From contig JAJKFH010003821.1 of NCBI GenBank assembly GCA_023333565.1, positions 310,001 to 374,000 on the forward strand: 64,000 nucleotides of DNA. The letters are read 5' to 3'. The stretch is from Puffinus mauretanicus. Its lineage: Eukaryota; Chordata; Aves; Procellariiformes; Procellariidae. Position numbers and translations under genes: made by a program. Shown here one piece after another: positions 24,501-37,530 of the stretch. The notes below the pieces were generated by a model. It worked only from the letters and a program-made list of their open reading frames with translations. It did not search any database and had not been told where the DNA came from. Position 1 is the first letter of the stretch. Every line of letters starts with the position of its first letter.

Positions 24501-26089
24501 TGATGTCTAAAAACCTTTCAGTCTCCAGTCTCTGCCTATTCACAGTCAATTCATATCCATCTGTTCCTGAGTCTTTCAATGTCAAATGCTCAGGTGGTGC
24601 TTCAGTTTGTAGTACTTTCTTTCTTTCCAGTTTCAGCAACAGAGATCATCTAATATCACAGTCTCTGCTGACTTCAGTCGGCTTATTAAGGCAGTGTCTG
24701 CCCTTGGGATAAGCACCTCTGAGCCAACTGAGAGTAACCTCCCCAGACCCTTGATTTGGAAGTGCAACATGAGGGCATTTTAAGCCAGTGCTGGCAGTCA
24801 GCTGGGGTTTAAAAGAAGCGGTGCTTTCACCGCACCTCTTCCCCATGCCCCTGCTTCCCTCTACCAGAAGATGAGTTCATTGTCCTGAAAGCATGGTTAG
24901 ACTACTTATTGGCCCAGGTGGTATTTCAGTTCAAAAATCTTTGCACTACTGTTGTCAACGTAGTCTGAGTGTCACTTCAGTTTGCTTGTGATGACTTCCA
25001 TTTTCCTGTCCTCATTCTGACTGCTCTGTCTCCAGAGGTCACTGGCTTTGCATCCCTGCTCACCACTGTGGCATATGTTATCAAGGGTAAGCCAAGAACA
25101 GTCCTAACTATTTTCCATGTATCCGTATTGCATTTCTCTTCTTGTTCTCCCTATCTGATAGCTGAATAATCTTCTGTTTCTTGTTTTAATATTATAAACT
25201 AAATCTAGCTTGTCTCCACCATGGCAAATTCTTGCTGCATCAATATACTACCTGATTCCAGCTTTCTTTGGCCATATACAGCCTCACCGGCAATTTGTTC
25301 AGGGATCCTGATCCTCCGGTGATTCAGATCAAATATTTCTTAAAGCTTGCCTCATCATAGTAATCAGAGTACGCTTGGAGGAAGAAGAAGGGATGGGATT
25401 TGGGATATATCAGAAGCATACACCCAGACCAAGGAACTTGGAAATGCTCCCAGGCAAGTAATATAGTCATGGCCTGAGCTGATCTAGCTTTTTTCACTCC
25501 TTCCAAGCTCTCTGCTTCTTCCTAATACCTCTCTTGGGAAGGAGGGGGAGATTACTAATGCAAGGAAGCCTGCAGCTTGCTTGTCATGCACATTCCTGAC
25601 AGTTTTTAGTAACTTTGATCTGAATTAATCCTAAGTCACTTCAGCATTCAAGTCTCTGATTTCTCAGGTCATTTGAATTTCCTAAGCAGTATTCCTAGTT
25701 TACCAAAGTTTGCTCTCTTTAGAAAAGCTATTGTCAATTAATCCAAGACTACCCTCCATGACCTTCTATGACATTCTCTTGAAAACCACATCTAAAATAA
25801 CACTGCCTCAGCTCTTCCAGTGATTGTTTGGTGAATAAGTGCATCAGATATCATACTCAGGAATGTGTTTCTCCCTCCAGTTTTGAGTAGTTCTTGGCCC
25901 CATGTATGCATCTGTCGAGGGCACAGAGGTCTTTTGCGCCACTGCTAGTTCCAGAACAGGTTTTGCTCACAGATAGAGAGGCTCTGTCTTTGCTTCCCTT
26001 GCAGAAAGCCAATGCGGGTGTGCAGAAGTGTTGCTATTCTGAGTGAATGTTCTGAGTGGATTCTAGATGATGCTGCAGCAGCCCCAGCT

Positions 26090-26112
26090 GACTATGACTA
26101 TGACTATGACTA
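26090..26112 (+). repeat. GACTAT hexanucleotide tandem repeat, about 4 copies
   Basis: GACTAT is repeated three times, followed by GACTA, without interruption. In one frame it would encode Asp-Tyr repeats, but the frame closes at TAA right after the array, so a microsatellite is the simpler reading. Confidence 0.9.
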
Positions 26113-29100
26113 ATATGAGCTGGCCTCACTAATCAAGGATAGTCTGCCTGGCAGTCAGTTATCCCTGTGGACACAAAGACCAAGCTAATCCTAACAAAAA
26201 TGCTTTATTCAAAGCTTGACCAAAATAAAGACATAATCTCAGAAGTCTCCTGTGAAAAAGGGGTGGGTTTCTATTTAAAAAGAAAAGTCAAAACAAACCA
26301 AACCTTTTTCTGAGCTTTTTTATTCCTCCAGTGGGATAAATATCTTGTTTAACCCAGCTGTTACCTGTGGCCTGGTTGACTGATGTACCCTTCTGCCAAT
26401 TTACTTCTTTTTGAAAGAATAGTAGCTTTCTCATACTTCATATTATGACTATGCTTGCACTGGACCACAATTAAGTAGATTATCCTCCACTATTACTCCA
26501 GTTACTTGATGAGAATACTCTTGTCCCTGTTGTCCTTACAACTGAAGCAGACTGCAAGATTCACCCATTCCGGAGTTATGCCTGTCTGAGGAGGTGTCCC
26601 AAGACAGGTCTCATTCCAGGCAGCCTTGGGTGGCAAGTGTCACATGTGCCTCTTCCTCCACAACCCTTTGGTGTGTTTACTGTTTGGAAGGGAGAGAACT
26701 AGATGGTTCTTAGTATGGAATAAGAGTTACCTGTATGCCCTCGTCACTGAGACAATATTTCTTTAGCCAAGGGAAGAGATTAGGGACCTCTGTTGCAAGC
26801 TGGTTAGCTTGAGCATTTTGCTGTTGGCCTCAGGATGATCAAGAGAGGAGTCTGTTCTCTGCAGAGAGGACAGGGGAAAGGGAGATGAATTAGGAAAAGG
26901 GCTTTAGATGGAGAGTCTATGGGCAAGGCAGAGACACCATGGTGTTTGTGGAATGTGTATTGCATTGCACTTACATGCAGATGCATTTCGCGTGTCCCTT
27001 CCTTCCCCAGAGGCTGTTGCTGTTTAAGCAATCCCTCAAATCTGCCTAAGGCTATGTGGGGGCCAGTGGAGCACCTGGCCTACCTTCAGCCACATCAGTC
27101 ACTAGCAGCTTGTGAAATGTGCAGCAGGCCATGGTGATGATGTTGCTCTTCAGTCTGCCAATGAACTGATCTCACAGACAGCGACTTGAGCTACCCAAAC
27201 ACATAGCTGATGAACTCCTGGCAGGGGTCCATGGATCAGACACCATCTGTTACTGCATAGGGAATAAATGTAGCCATTGAACTTAGAGTATCATCACACC
27301 CTCCGCACCAATCTTGTGTACAAGGATAGGTAATAAGAGGAAGACTCCACATTTCTGAAATAAATTTCCCACTACTTTTAGCAAGGCTTTGGCCCTTCAC
27401 AATTATAACAGTTGTGGCCTTCCACTCCCCCTCCTTCTCCCTGACAGCAGGGTCAGACTATTTCTCCTACAAACATCCTAACAGACCTGAACAGGATGCT
27501 CTTCCTAAATGATGTCCAGAGTGTTGTGGAACACATTCAGACAGACATGGCACATGGTGTTGTGCACCTCATAGCAACGAGACACACAGTGGACTCACTA
27601 AAGATAAACCACTGGGCACATGCTAGAAAGAATCGAGCCTGGCCAGCCTCTTGAGAAGCTTATTCACCCAATACCGGACCAGGTAAAGACCCAGAAAATA
27701 ACATATTGCTGCTCCACAGTCAATGCTAGCTCATTGCAGTGGCCCTACTACTCCGGAGCCTCACAGCTTGCTGCACAGCAACATGTAGCTGGAGCACAGC
27801 ATGGCTCAGGATGGGGTTGCTGATACTGTGTGTTCAAGATCAGCATGATGCAGTAGGCCTTCACCAATCATCCATACCCCTGATGCATTTGCACTATCCT
27901 GCAAAAGGTGTTCCTCTAAGGACTCTGGCAACTGATATAAGGTAGTCATTCATCCAGTCTCTTGCTTCTTCTTCTTGCTTACAGTTCTGAGACTTTCAAT
28001 TTCTCTCTTGCCAACTTTAAGTTGAACAAATTGCAACATCCTGCCATGGTGAAACCATCAGAAGGGCAGCAGAAGGCTGTGATCCTTAAATGTATGAAAG
28101 GTGCTCAAGAGCTTCAGGGATACATGGTGTTAGCAGCTTGTTGCATCCAAGTTACAGAATAGCTTGCTTGAATTCACACTAATTTGTTGTGCTCAAAGTC
28201 TTTTTCGGGCAAAATGAACACATCATACAGGCAAAGCCAAGAATTTATTGTTATTCTAATTAGTCTTAACAGTCTAGTCAAAGAATTATCAGTCCAGTTA
28301 TGATGATAGTAACATTAATAGTTCAAATTACATAGCATTAAATGATATATAAACAAACTTTCTAGTATCTACCCCTCTCTGGTACCCACCCTCCCACCGC
28401 CCCCAAGGGTCCTGAGGTTGCTGGCTTCTGGGGGTGTGCAAGCGAATCCTTCTCCAGTTGGAGTGCAACATTGATCATTTCTTCCTTCTCAACATTGGAT
28501 CCATTTGGGGTCATTTTTGTATGTTTGCCAACAACCTTTTACCCCTTCTCTTTCTTCATTGGTCTGCAAGCCTATGTTACATCTGAATTTACTATCTATA
28601 CCACAATTTACAGACATCAGATAGAAGTTACTTCTAAAACCATTTTACCCAACTCTCAAGGTTGCACTCCTCTGATGACTAGTAATTGACCAGTGGTGAG
28701 CTACTTATAGCCCTGGGGCAACATCTTTTGCCTATGCTTTCAAGGCCTCTGCTATTATTCCATGCCTGTAGTCTTCCAAGCTGTTTTTCTTTCTAGGATC
28801 AAATATCATTCTGCATGAAAGAATTATTTGTTTTTGTTAGTAGTAGATGGTATTATAAATATACATATAGTATTAAGTGTTATGCATGCCAGAGAGCTGT
28901 ACCATGCTAAGCAAAAGCCAAAACAAAGTAGGTTATTTAAATAATTGCTGATACTAGCTAAAATAGATTTCCAGGGAGGCCAAGCAAAGTCCAGACAAAG
29001 CCTGAGAAGTCATGGGGCCATGTTGTTAAGAGGAAACATGTGCCCTGTTCCAGGCAATGGAATGCCATATTTACTGGGTTAATATGCTGTGATAGACTTT

Positions 29101-31303
29101 CCCAGGGTATCTCCAGAACAGCAAACTGTAGAGGACAGTGCTATAATGCAGATGAGAAATGAGTGCTTAACTGTGGGAGAGCTACCTAAAAAAATCTGTG
29201 TAGGCTTTTAGTTCAAAGGACTATGCACTAATACACAACTTAAGATATGGTTCAGTTCCCAGCTCAGTCACAGCTTCTTGTGAATTTTCTAAAACAGTGC
29301 TTAATATGGGCATTGTCTCAGTCTCTCATTGATAAATGAGAGGAGTGGACAATAGTGATTGTCTCAATTACTAACAGTGAGAAACTAAGGGAGCAGACAG
29401 AAAGGTATGAATTCTTACTGAACTAAATATATTTATGTGAAATGCTTGAAGCCTACAGCCTACATAGGAAGGAAATATTTCTGCTCACCTCACAATTCTA
29501 TTGTTAAATGTTATTTCTCCTTCTTAGACAGTTGAACTGATTTGCTACCACTGTCAACTGCCTCCGACTGGCATAAAACTAAGTGTGTTTTGATGAGGAT
29601 ATTTACATATCATTTGGACAGGGATTCTTACTGATGAAGTATTTTTCCCATCTCAATGCCCACTCACCATACAAAAGGCAGGGCTGACACAGAAACAAGC
29701 TCCATCACCCACTGAGGCACGGCAGTCACGTTCCCTGCCGTCTGGTCGGAGGGGCAGGGTTGGGCGCCAAGCTCAGGGCTGGCTGAGCAAACGCTGTAAA
29801 GGTGTCAGGGATGTCGTCACTCGTGCTGCAGATGAGGAAATGATGTCCTGGGAACATTGTCTGTGTTTGCTTAATGCAGAAAGATGGTTCCAATTTATAT
29901 TGAGCATTCACCAAATTATCAGCTTGTATTTATGTATCCCAGCCTGTGTCCCTAGAGAGAGTCTTCAGTATCAAGGTTAAAGGAATGCCTTGAACTATAG
30001 ACTATTTATTTTTAATTTAGATGTCTGTATTAGTCTTTTAACATTATTGAGGTGAGAGAGGGGATGGAGGCTCAGTAATTAATGGGCACTCCTCTCTTTA
30101 GCTAGCTCTTGTCCTATTACCTTTGGGCTTCAGGGTCTCATTCTGCTTCTGCTTGGAGAGTTTTGCCATCAACCTCAAAACTAGATGTCTTCAGTCCTTA
30201 TTTTGTCTACTCTGTTAAAATACATTCCAGAGTCACAATTTGTTCCAGTACAAATAATTGTTGTCTAGAGTAAGTGGGGAGAAATCAAGACAAATAACTG
30301 ATAAATTTGGACGGCTCTATTGGTTGTCGCACCGGAAAGCGGTTAAGGAGTGAGGAGCCGGATGTCATTACTGGAGCATGAAAAACCTCAGCACAGGCAA
30401 TTTGAAAATACAAACATGTCTCAGCAAGAGGTAAGAGTGCATAAGCTTTCTTTGCAGAGAAAGAAAAGAACAAAACAAAAAGCTTGATGGCTAGTCAGCA
30501 GCCATCTTTGGACCTTCTTAAAAGAAAAAGAAACAAGAAGCCCAGTTGTACTAATATGTATCCAGCTCCGGTCATAACAACCTTGAAGGAAATCCATCTA
30601 AGAAGAATACCAGTCCCCTGCAGAGATGCATTGCTGGGGCTGAGGGAGGGAGATGGAGCCAGGGAGGGGGCTGGAGTTCAAGCTTGAATGTTTTGCAGTG
30701 TCCTCTTCAATGAATTTTCTAGCCCACTAACTGAATAACCTGGAGCAATGTATCTGTGGGAACACACATCTTCTGCGGTCCATTGGCTACACAGTAAGTT
30801 CTCATTTATTGTATTGCAAGGCATTTCAAAACACTGCGCCTTAATTTTACAATGGGTTCTGAGCCGAAATGAGTCTTCAGATCTAAGTCACCATAATTCA
30901 CAGGGTAATTTCAGTGCTGAGAAGAAGTTTCCATCTTTGTTTACCTATGTGTTTCCCGTGTAGGAAAGTCTTGGAACAGACTTCAAAAATAAACCCATTC
31001 CCTCAACTTCTGAAGTCAAATGACCTCAGACTTATGTCTCTCATTCTCTCTCCATCTCTCCCCAATAAGTTAGGCTTTTTTCCAAAGTGTGTAACACTCT
31101 GGCTCTTGAAACAAGTAGGATATTTACTACTTACTCCAGTGTGAGCATTGCTAGACCAATAATTAAACACCTTTGAAAATTTCACTGGTACTTTCTTCTT
31201 TACTATTCTGAATTTTGAATTTCCCCATTATGATCACCTTCTCCAAATTTCCTACTGACAGTTATTCTAATCTTTGATTTCCCTGAAGTACCCATAAGCA
31301 GGA

Positions 31304-31321
31304 GATATATCATGATATATC
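31304..31321. repeat. Perfect 18-bp palindrome
   Basis: GATATATCATGATATATC reads the same on both strands with no spacer. AT-rich palindromes can extrude as cruciforms and are sometimes protein-binding dimers. By a uniform-base estimate about 0.25 such palindromes would be expected in 64 kb, so chance is possible. Confidence 0.9.
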
Positions 31322-34300
31322 AAAACTACTGCTCATGTTCATTAAAAGAAAAATGAAAACTGGTGAAATAAACAATAACCACCTACCTACTAATCATGGT
31401 GGCTGAGTCTCAATTACTCTGTAGCTGTGGACAGAGCTATGCAGCCTGACACTGGGGAGCTGATGGGAATGCCATATTGGTAGTTCTTTTGCATTGTATT
31501 ATTTTACTCTTATTTCCTTCAAAATGTGGAGCTGTCAAAAACCCATTTTCAAAACTTTTCTTGATAATAATTTTGCAAAAGTTACTGTGAAGACATTAGA
31601 AAAGAAAATGTCTTGACATTTTTATTTTGGAAAATTTTACAGATTTCAAAATTCTAAATGTTAATTTTTAATGTTATGATATAGAGCTGTTTTGACTTGT
31701 ACATTTTTAAGTCATTTTGTGGTGTCATTGATTTTGTATTTTGCATTTTTCATAATGCATTTTGCATTACACATTGCAAACTCTGACCTGGAGAACATCA
31801 TAACTAAAAAAAAAATACATTGTTTCAATCCTTAAGAGCACTACTACTTAAGTATTGTCTGGCACTCTAAGTGGAATTCATCTCAGGTGTTACATGGCTA
31901 GAGTAGGTGAAAAATCCCCTCATAATAAAGTCAGAGAAACTAGACACTGTTGAAATGTAATTCATCTAGTTTGTTTTAGACCTCAACATTAGGACAAGAA
32001 GAAATGCACTCCAGGAGGACTTCATTCAGTCAATGATATAGGCATCCTTTCTCATCTGAGGTAAGTAAGGGTATCTAAGACATTCATATGGAGATCCGTT
32101 TCCCACTGGAGTGGCAGGTCAGGTGGGATAGTCTGGTCATCTCAGATAGCATTGAACTACTGAAGTGAATCCAAGGTGTCTGATAATTTTTGTTGAGTAG
32201 AAAAGACGACTAAAAAAAATTATTCAGGTATCATAGACATCCAGGGTGGATTCAGCTCACTAAATTTAGATGTCTAGTGCCATGTGAGACACCTTAGGGA
32301 TCCCACTTGACCTTCAGTTGTCCTTCCACTTTAGCCTGAACTACGTGTGTGCCTTTTGTTGTATCTGCTTGCCCCATGAGGGTGTCTTAGATACGCCAGA
32401 ACAGCTCACATGACACAAGGTGCCTAAAGTTAGGCATCAGGATCCTGCCCTTTAGGTGGGATTCATTTCCAGATTAAGACACCTAAATTTAAGTTTCTAT
32501 ATGTGCACCAAATGTCCAAGCTTCCAAAGGGTTCAATGCAGTGAGCAGAACCTGGAGAGCAATCCCACTGGCTAGATGTAGCAGCTATGGTCACTTGGGA
32601 TGCCCTGGGGTCTCCCAGCTGGCCTGGGCTGCCACTTCATAACAGCCCATCTCTCCCTTAGGTGTTGTGTCCTCACTGCCTGCCCCATGCAGATTGATCA
32701 GATACCCCAGGGGAATTCAAATGGCACCAGACACCTCAGTGTGGGCAGTGCCTGGAGCTCTGCAGTGTACACAGTGACACTGCCGACACTACATGTAGGT
32801 ATTGTAATGTGGAACTGATGCCCACCCCTATAGCTGGTGAAATAAAAACCATACCTTGGTCAAGCTACTCATTACTGAGCAGGTAAGATCTTTAGATCTT
32901 GGGAAAAAAAATGAAGAGTGTTAATCACAGCTCTCCTCAATTGTTATAAAATAAGAAAAAAATCCTGCAACTTGAATAATGTAGGGGCAGTAGTAAAAAG
33001 ATATTGAATGAAGCAAAACCAGAACAATTTCAAAATTTCATTTTAGTCTGTGAGAAACCTTGAAAATAATTTCTTTTCATTTTTGCAATGGGAAATTCTG
33101 AAATTTGCATTCAGCTCAGCATCTGAAAAGTCTATTGGTTTCAGACTAGCCTGCTCTGGAGGGCCTGCCCTCTACCTTCACAACTGCATACCCTTTCTGA
33201 GAGCGACCATAACACATAGCACACAATTATGTCATTCCTAACCTGTTTCACTGAAGACACCTTCATAAAAATCTGGACTATATAACTTTGAAAAATGACT
33301 TCTGAGCTATTTCTACACAGCCAGAGGCACCAGATCTTGCTCAGACTTTGCTGAATCAAGCAGGCTCTGGGCTTATACACTGTAATTTTGGAGATACACT
33401 CGCCCTTCAAAAATTTTTTTCATTTTTTTCAAAGACTGCAGTCCTCCTGATTTTTCTTCAAGATACAGCTCCTAATAAATAACCTGGCTGACTTCCTCTA
33501 TAACTTTTTTTTAAATATGGTCTCCTAGAAAAATGCATGTGTGAAATTTTGGACAGATTGGTTGAGTTTGGGGAAAACTAGCAAAGGAGAAAATCGATCT
33601 TAGTTACACAAAGGTTACTATGGAGAAACTCCTGTCTCTGCAATAGGCACAAGAAATGGCGGTTTGAGATCCTGAAAGAACTGCTGAAGAAGGAGAATCT
33701 AATGAAATATGGATTTGGAACATTTACTCATTATAAACCTGCTGGCAAGAAAAAGAGAGAAAAGGACCTGCTTTTTATGCAACCAATTGGAAACATCATT
33801 CTCCTGCAAGAGAAAGGCTCTATAGATCAGGCAATGTATATTCACAGAACCATGGTTATCCAGAAAAAATAGAAGCAGTTTTTTCATTTTATATATCTTA
33901 TAACTGGAGCTCTGAGGAAACTTTGATACAGAATGAGAAAAACCCCATGTAAAATTAATGGAAAAATGAAGATTTGTTAGATCCCATTAACCTGCTCACT
34001 GCCAATATGTGGCTCATACCAAAGACTTTCTGATGACTTTGGCCTCCAGTCTGGAAAATAACAAGTCAAAGAACTTTGATTATCTGCACATTATTCCAGA
34101 ATGTAAAAATAAAAGAAAAAAAGTCATTTATGATTTTACATTCCTAATGTTTAATTTGTTTTTTTCCATTTTTTAGCCCCATTGGCCTTCTTTAGGCTTC
34201 TACTGCCTTTAAGCAGTTGCCATTTATTACCCTTCTTTCCTTTTCTTCCCTGGTTTTTCACTGCTTCATTAAATGGTATGTCTCAACCATTCCTATATCC

Positions 34301-36265
34301 TTCAGTCTCATAACCTGTGTTTCTGTTTCCTAAAACTTGTTGGCATCCTTCTCCTCTTAGAATGCACGAGGTGGGTATGATACCTCCAAGACACTGCCTG
34401 AGAGCACAAAGCCAGTCGCACCCCATGCTGTGTACCAAGCACTTGCATATTCAGCATCAATTTGTACTGGCCTTTTCGGCTGCAGTCTCATATTTCAAAT
34501 GCATGCATGCTGTTTTCTGTCATCTTTCTGTACCTTTCAGCATCCTGCCTCTCAGTTTTTTTTTCTCTTCATCCTTAACATGTGTTAGATTAGTAGGGGT
34601 AGTCGTCAATAGAATCTGGCTTTTAAATCTCTCTAAATCCCTTTTGTTCTATCTCAGAACTTTATGGTAGTAAGCTAGTACTTGATTTGGTTACAGTAGT
34701 ACAAATCTCTGGGTAGTATGACCTGCAGGCTTTCAGTAATGTGCTGTTTACTTGCTCATTAATAAGGTGCTCGTTTTAAGAGAAACTTGTCTAACATCAG
34801 TAGTGTACAAATACAGTGCTACTAAAACTCATTTTGGCATTTAAAACTTCTTTCCAAGTTTTCAATCTAGATGATATCTTCTATCCATAGTCAATTTAAA
34901 CTTTTTTCCCAGAGAATACCTTGTGAAATGGTATGCTTAATACTAAAACAAATTTACAAATACCTGCTGTATTCCTTATGTTAATTTTAGCACTTCTAAC
35001 AAAACAAGTTTTCTGGCCAGTATTTGTTCTTCAGCAGTTCATGTATTGTCTAGCGTGGAGATCACTGGAGCCATATTTTGATTCATTCACAGACTCTGAA
35101 AAATGTTTTATTCCACAATTTGCTGAGTGAAAAGCAAGAAGATCATTTAGAAAATGGGGATCTCCTCATGAAAGGAAAGTGGAAGAATCCCGCCCTGTGA
35201 GCTGTTTCTTACATTATATTTTTTCCCTTCCCTTAATTCCTAAAACGTTCTTTTTCACAGATTATTTCCAAAGAGTATTCTTTCCTTGTCTGAAGGTCAC
35301 TATAGTATTTACTTTTACCCAGTTATTGAGCAAATTACTTTTATCTTAGCTTTACCTTAGCTTTTTATACCTCCCAACTTATATCAACATTTTAGTTTAC
35401 CTGAGACAAATTGTGAATCTACTTATGTCAAAGTGAAATATACTACTCTTAAACTGGAATAAGAGCACCCGTTTTTTTTGCTTTAGTTTCTGTAAATTGG
35501 TTTTATGTTGTTAGTGAAAGTGAACAGACATTACTTAGTTGAGAGCACACAGAGACAGTTACCATGGCTCAGCTGGCATGCAGTAGCTTGCTTACCTGCA
35601 GTAATTCAATCACACTCAATTATGGGGCCACATCATCAATTTTATTGCTGTAACTTTCAAGTGTAAGTGAAGCCTACAGCTTATATAACTCTGGGATGTG
35701 ATTGCCCTAAGATATGATCAAGACCAGCTGGATTGTATGCATTCATATTTTCCAAGGTATTTGAGTAGTTTTTCTCTGTTCCTAATATTTCAACCTTTGT
35801 GATGTATATTCTTACTGATGACAGACTTGATACCACTGTAAGTTATCTCAGTCACTTTTGAAACATTATTAATTTCATGTCTTCCTTATTTATGAGTAGA
35901 CCTGCTTTCTTCCCTCTGGTAAGCTTCCAAAAGCTCTTGTATTGCTTTCATATCTCTGGCACATATTAACTCATTTTGCTGCTTTGCTCCCCGATATCAG
36001 CTTTCACTGCAAACCTGCAAAATTTAGCAGCAGTCCACTGAAAAGTTCATAAAATTTTCAGGAGAAGCAAGATCCTGTTTCCAGTGACTCAGCTCCCGTA
36101 GGATGTCGTATTATCAAACCACAAACAACAGTTATGATTAGTAATAAAAATCCAGTTTCTTCCCTGAGGTCAGGAGAGTTATGAATCTGGAAGCTAAGTT
36201 CTGATGAAGCCTTTCATTTCTACCTGTTTTCTATGCAAAAGTAAGCAATGGTATTGATTTTTATC

Positions 36266-36345
36266 ACAGAATCATAGAATATCTCAAGTTAGAAGGAACC
36301 CATAAGGATCATCAAGTCCAACTCCCTGCTCCTCACAGGACGAAG
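36266..36345 (-). mobile_element. CR1 LINE 3' end, short fragment, minus strand
   Basis: The plus strand reads TCACAGAATCATAGAATATC, then a segment matching the CR1 3' UTR (AGTTAGAAGGAACCCATAAGG, ATCATCAAGTCCAACTCCC). This is the inverted terminal repeat array and conserved 3' hairpin region of CR1, about 80 bases. No coding part remains. The more diverged bases to the right (to about 36400) may be further CR1 or unique DNA. Confidence 0.9.
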
Positions 36346-37512
36346 CTTCTCCTGTATTTGTTTTAGGAGTGCTCAAACTCCAGTCTTAAAAGAAAGCCTC
36401 AAAAGGGAAAGCTTACCTGAAGAACAGGCTGAAAATAGTTCTTTTATACCCAAAATGGTGATTCCTGCAAAGCTCTACTCATTTCTTTAAGGGTTATAGG
36501 TTCTCAGTCACATCTCTTTATGTCTGTTGGTGATGACAATCATCTTATGTGACTCAGTGCAGATATTCAAGGGGGATCTTGGTGCTCATGTTGGCTATCC
36601 AGAAGGAGTAGACAGGCTTTAAAATTTCTCTCAGGCTACCTCTGAAAATTTTAGGGAGTCCCTGTCCCATAAATAGAGAAATACATATCATTTGGGTATG
36701 GCTAACTTTCTCTTGAGCCAGTGATGTACCTGTCCTACATCACTTTTCTCTGCCAGGAGGGAGACTCACCAACTCTGATGTTGTTACAGATACCAGGAAA
36801 GAGCTGGAAGGTTCAGAAATGGTGGGAACAAGCACAGGCATGAGTGTTTTCCAAAAAGCATTTATGGGAGCTCAAAGCTGCAGCCAGACTCCCTCTGTAG
36901 GCCTAGCCTTTAGATGATGGTTGCACAAAATATTCAGCACCCCCACCACAGTTGCTGAGCTTGTGCTGACTTCTTAAACTGCACATAGAAAGAGAAGGAT
37001 AAACAGGGATGAGTTTCCTTCACCCATGTCTTCTGCCATGCAGCCTGTATGCCATTGGTTTGGATTGTCAAGGAGTGCTAAATGATTTGGAGCTGATCCT
37101 CCATCTTGATGCTTCCTGTCAATACAAGTCCATTGATGCTGAGGCACAAAAGAACAGATTGCATCCTATGCCTTCAGTCTGCTTTGAGTACTGAGAACTC
37201 ATTTTTTGTTTTTTTTTTCAGGGGGACTGTAAAAGCTTTATTTCTGTTTACTTCCCCTGCAGATTGTAATTAGGGCGATCAATGTGCTTAGACAAAAAAG
37301 CAAGGAGATACCTGCATTATCATTCTTTGACTAGGGAGTTTCGATTTTGTTTGAATTCATGTACTGAAGATTATTGTAATATAATTACTGTGGGTTTTGA
37401 GTCTCAAGAGAGTTTTGCAAACACCTTTTCAAATGAAAATTGATCAAGACTAGCAACAGGAGTAAAAAGTTCAACTGCGAAAAGTTTTTAGTGTCTTTTA
37501 GGGATACTGAGG

Positions 37513-37530
37513 TGTGTATATATATATATT
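37513..37530. repeat. TG/TA dinucleotide microsatellite
   Basis: TGTGTATATATATATATT: short alternating run in AT-rich DNA. Confidence 0.9.

Larger units (their letters stand above)
17965..36265. other. Long non-coding stretch, no supported gene except a weak ORF
   Basis: About 18 kb of mostly AT-rich unique DNA. It holds a CA/TACA/TA microsatellite (18437-18506), the 149-codon minus-strand frame at 19074-19523, a T12 run (21520-21531), a GACTAT hexamer array (26090-26112), a small CpG-rich patch (about 30308-30375), an 18-bp palindrome (31304-31321), a TTTTGCAT-rich patch (31738-31768) and TAGGTGCCTAA-like words (32260-32500). Other open frames are short and unrecognised. Confidence 0.55.

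Noticed and set aside
30308..30375. tRNA gene or tRNA-derived SINE
   Set aside because: No A-box/B-box pair and no cloverleaf can be drawn.
37201..37225. Splice-acceptor-like T-rich tract ending TTTCAG before GGGGGA
   Set aside because: No open exon with coding character follows, so it is treated as a T-rich simple repeat.
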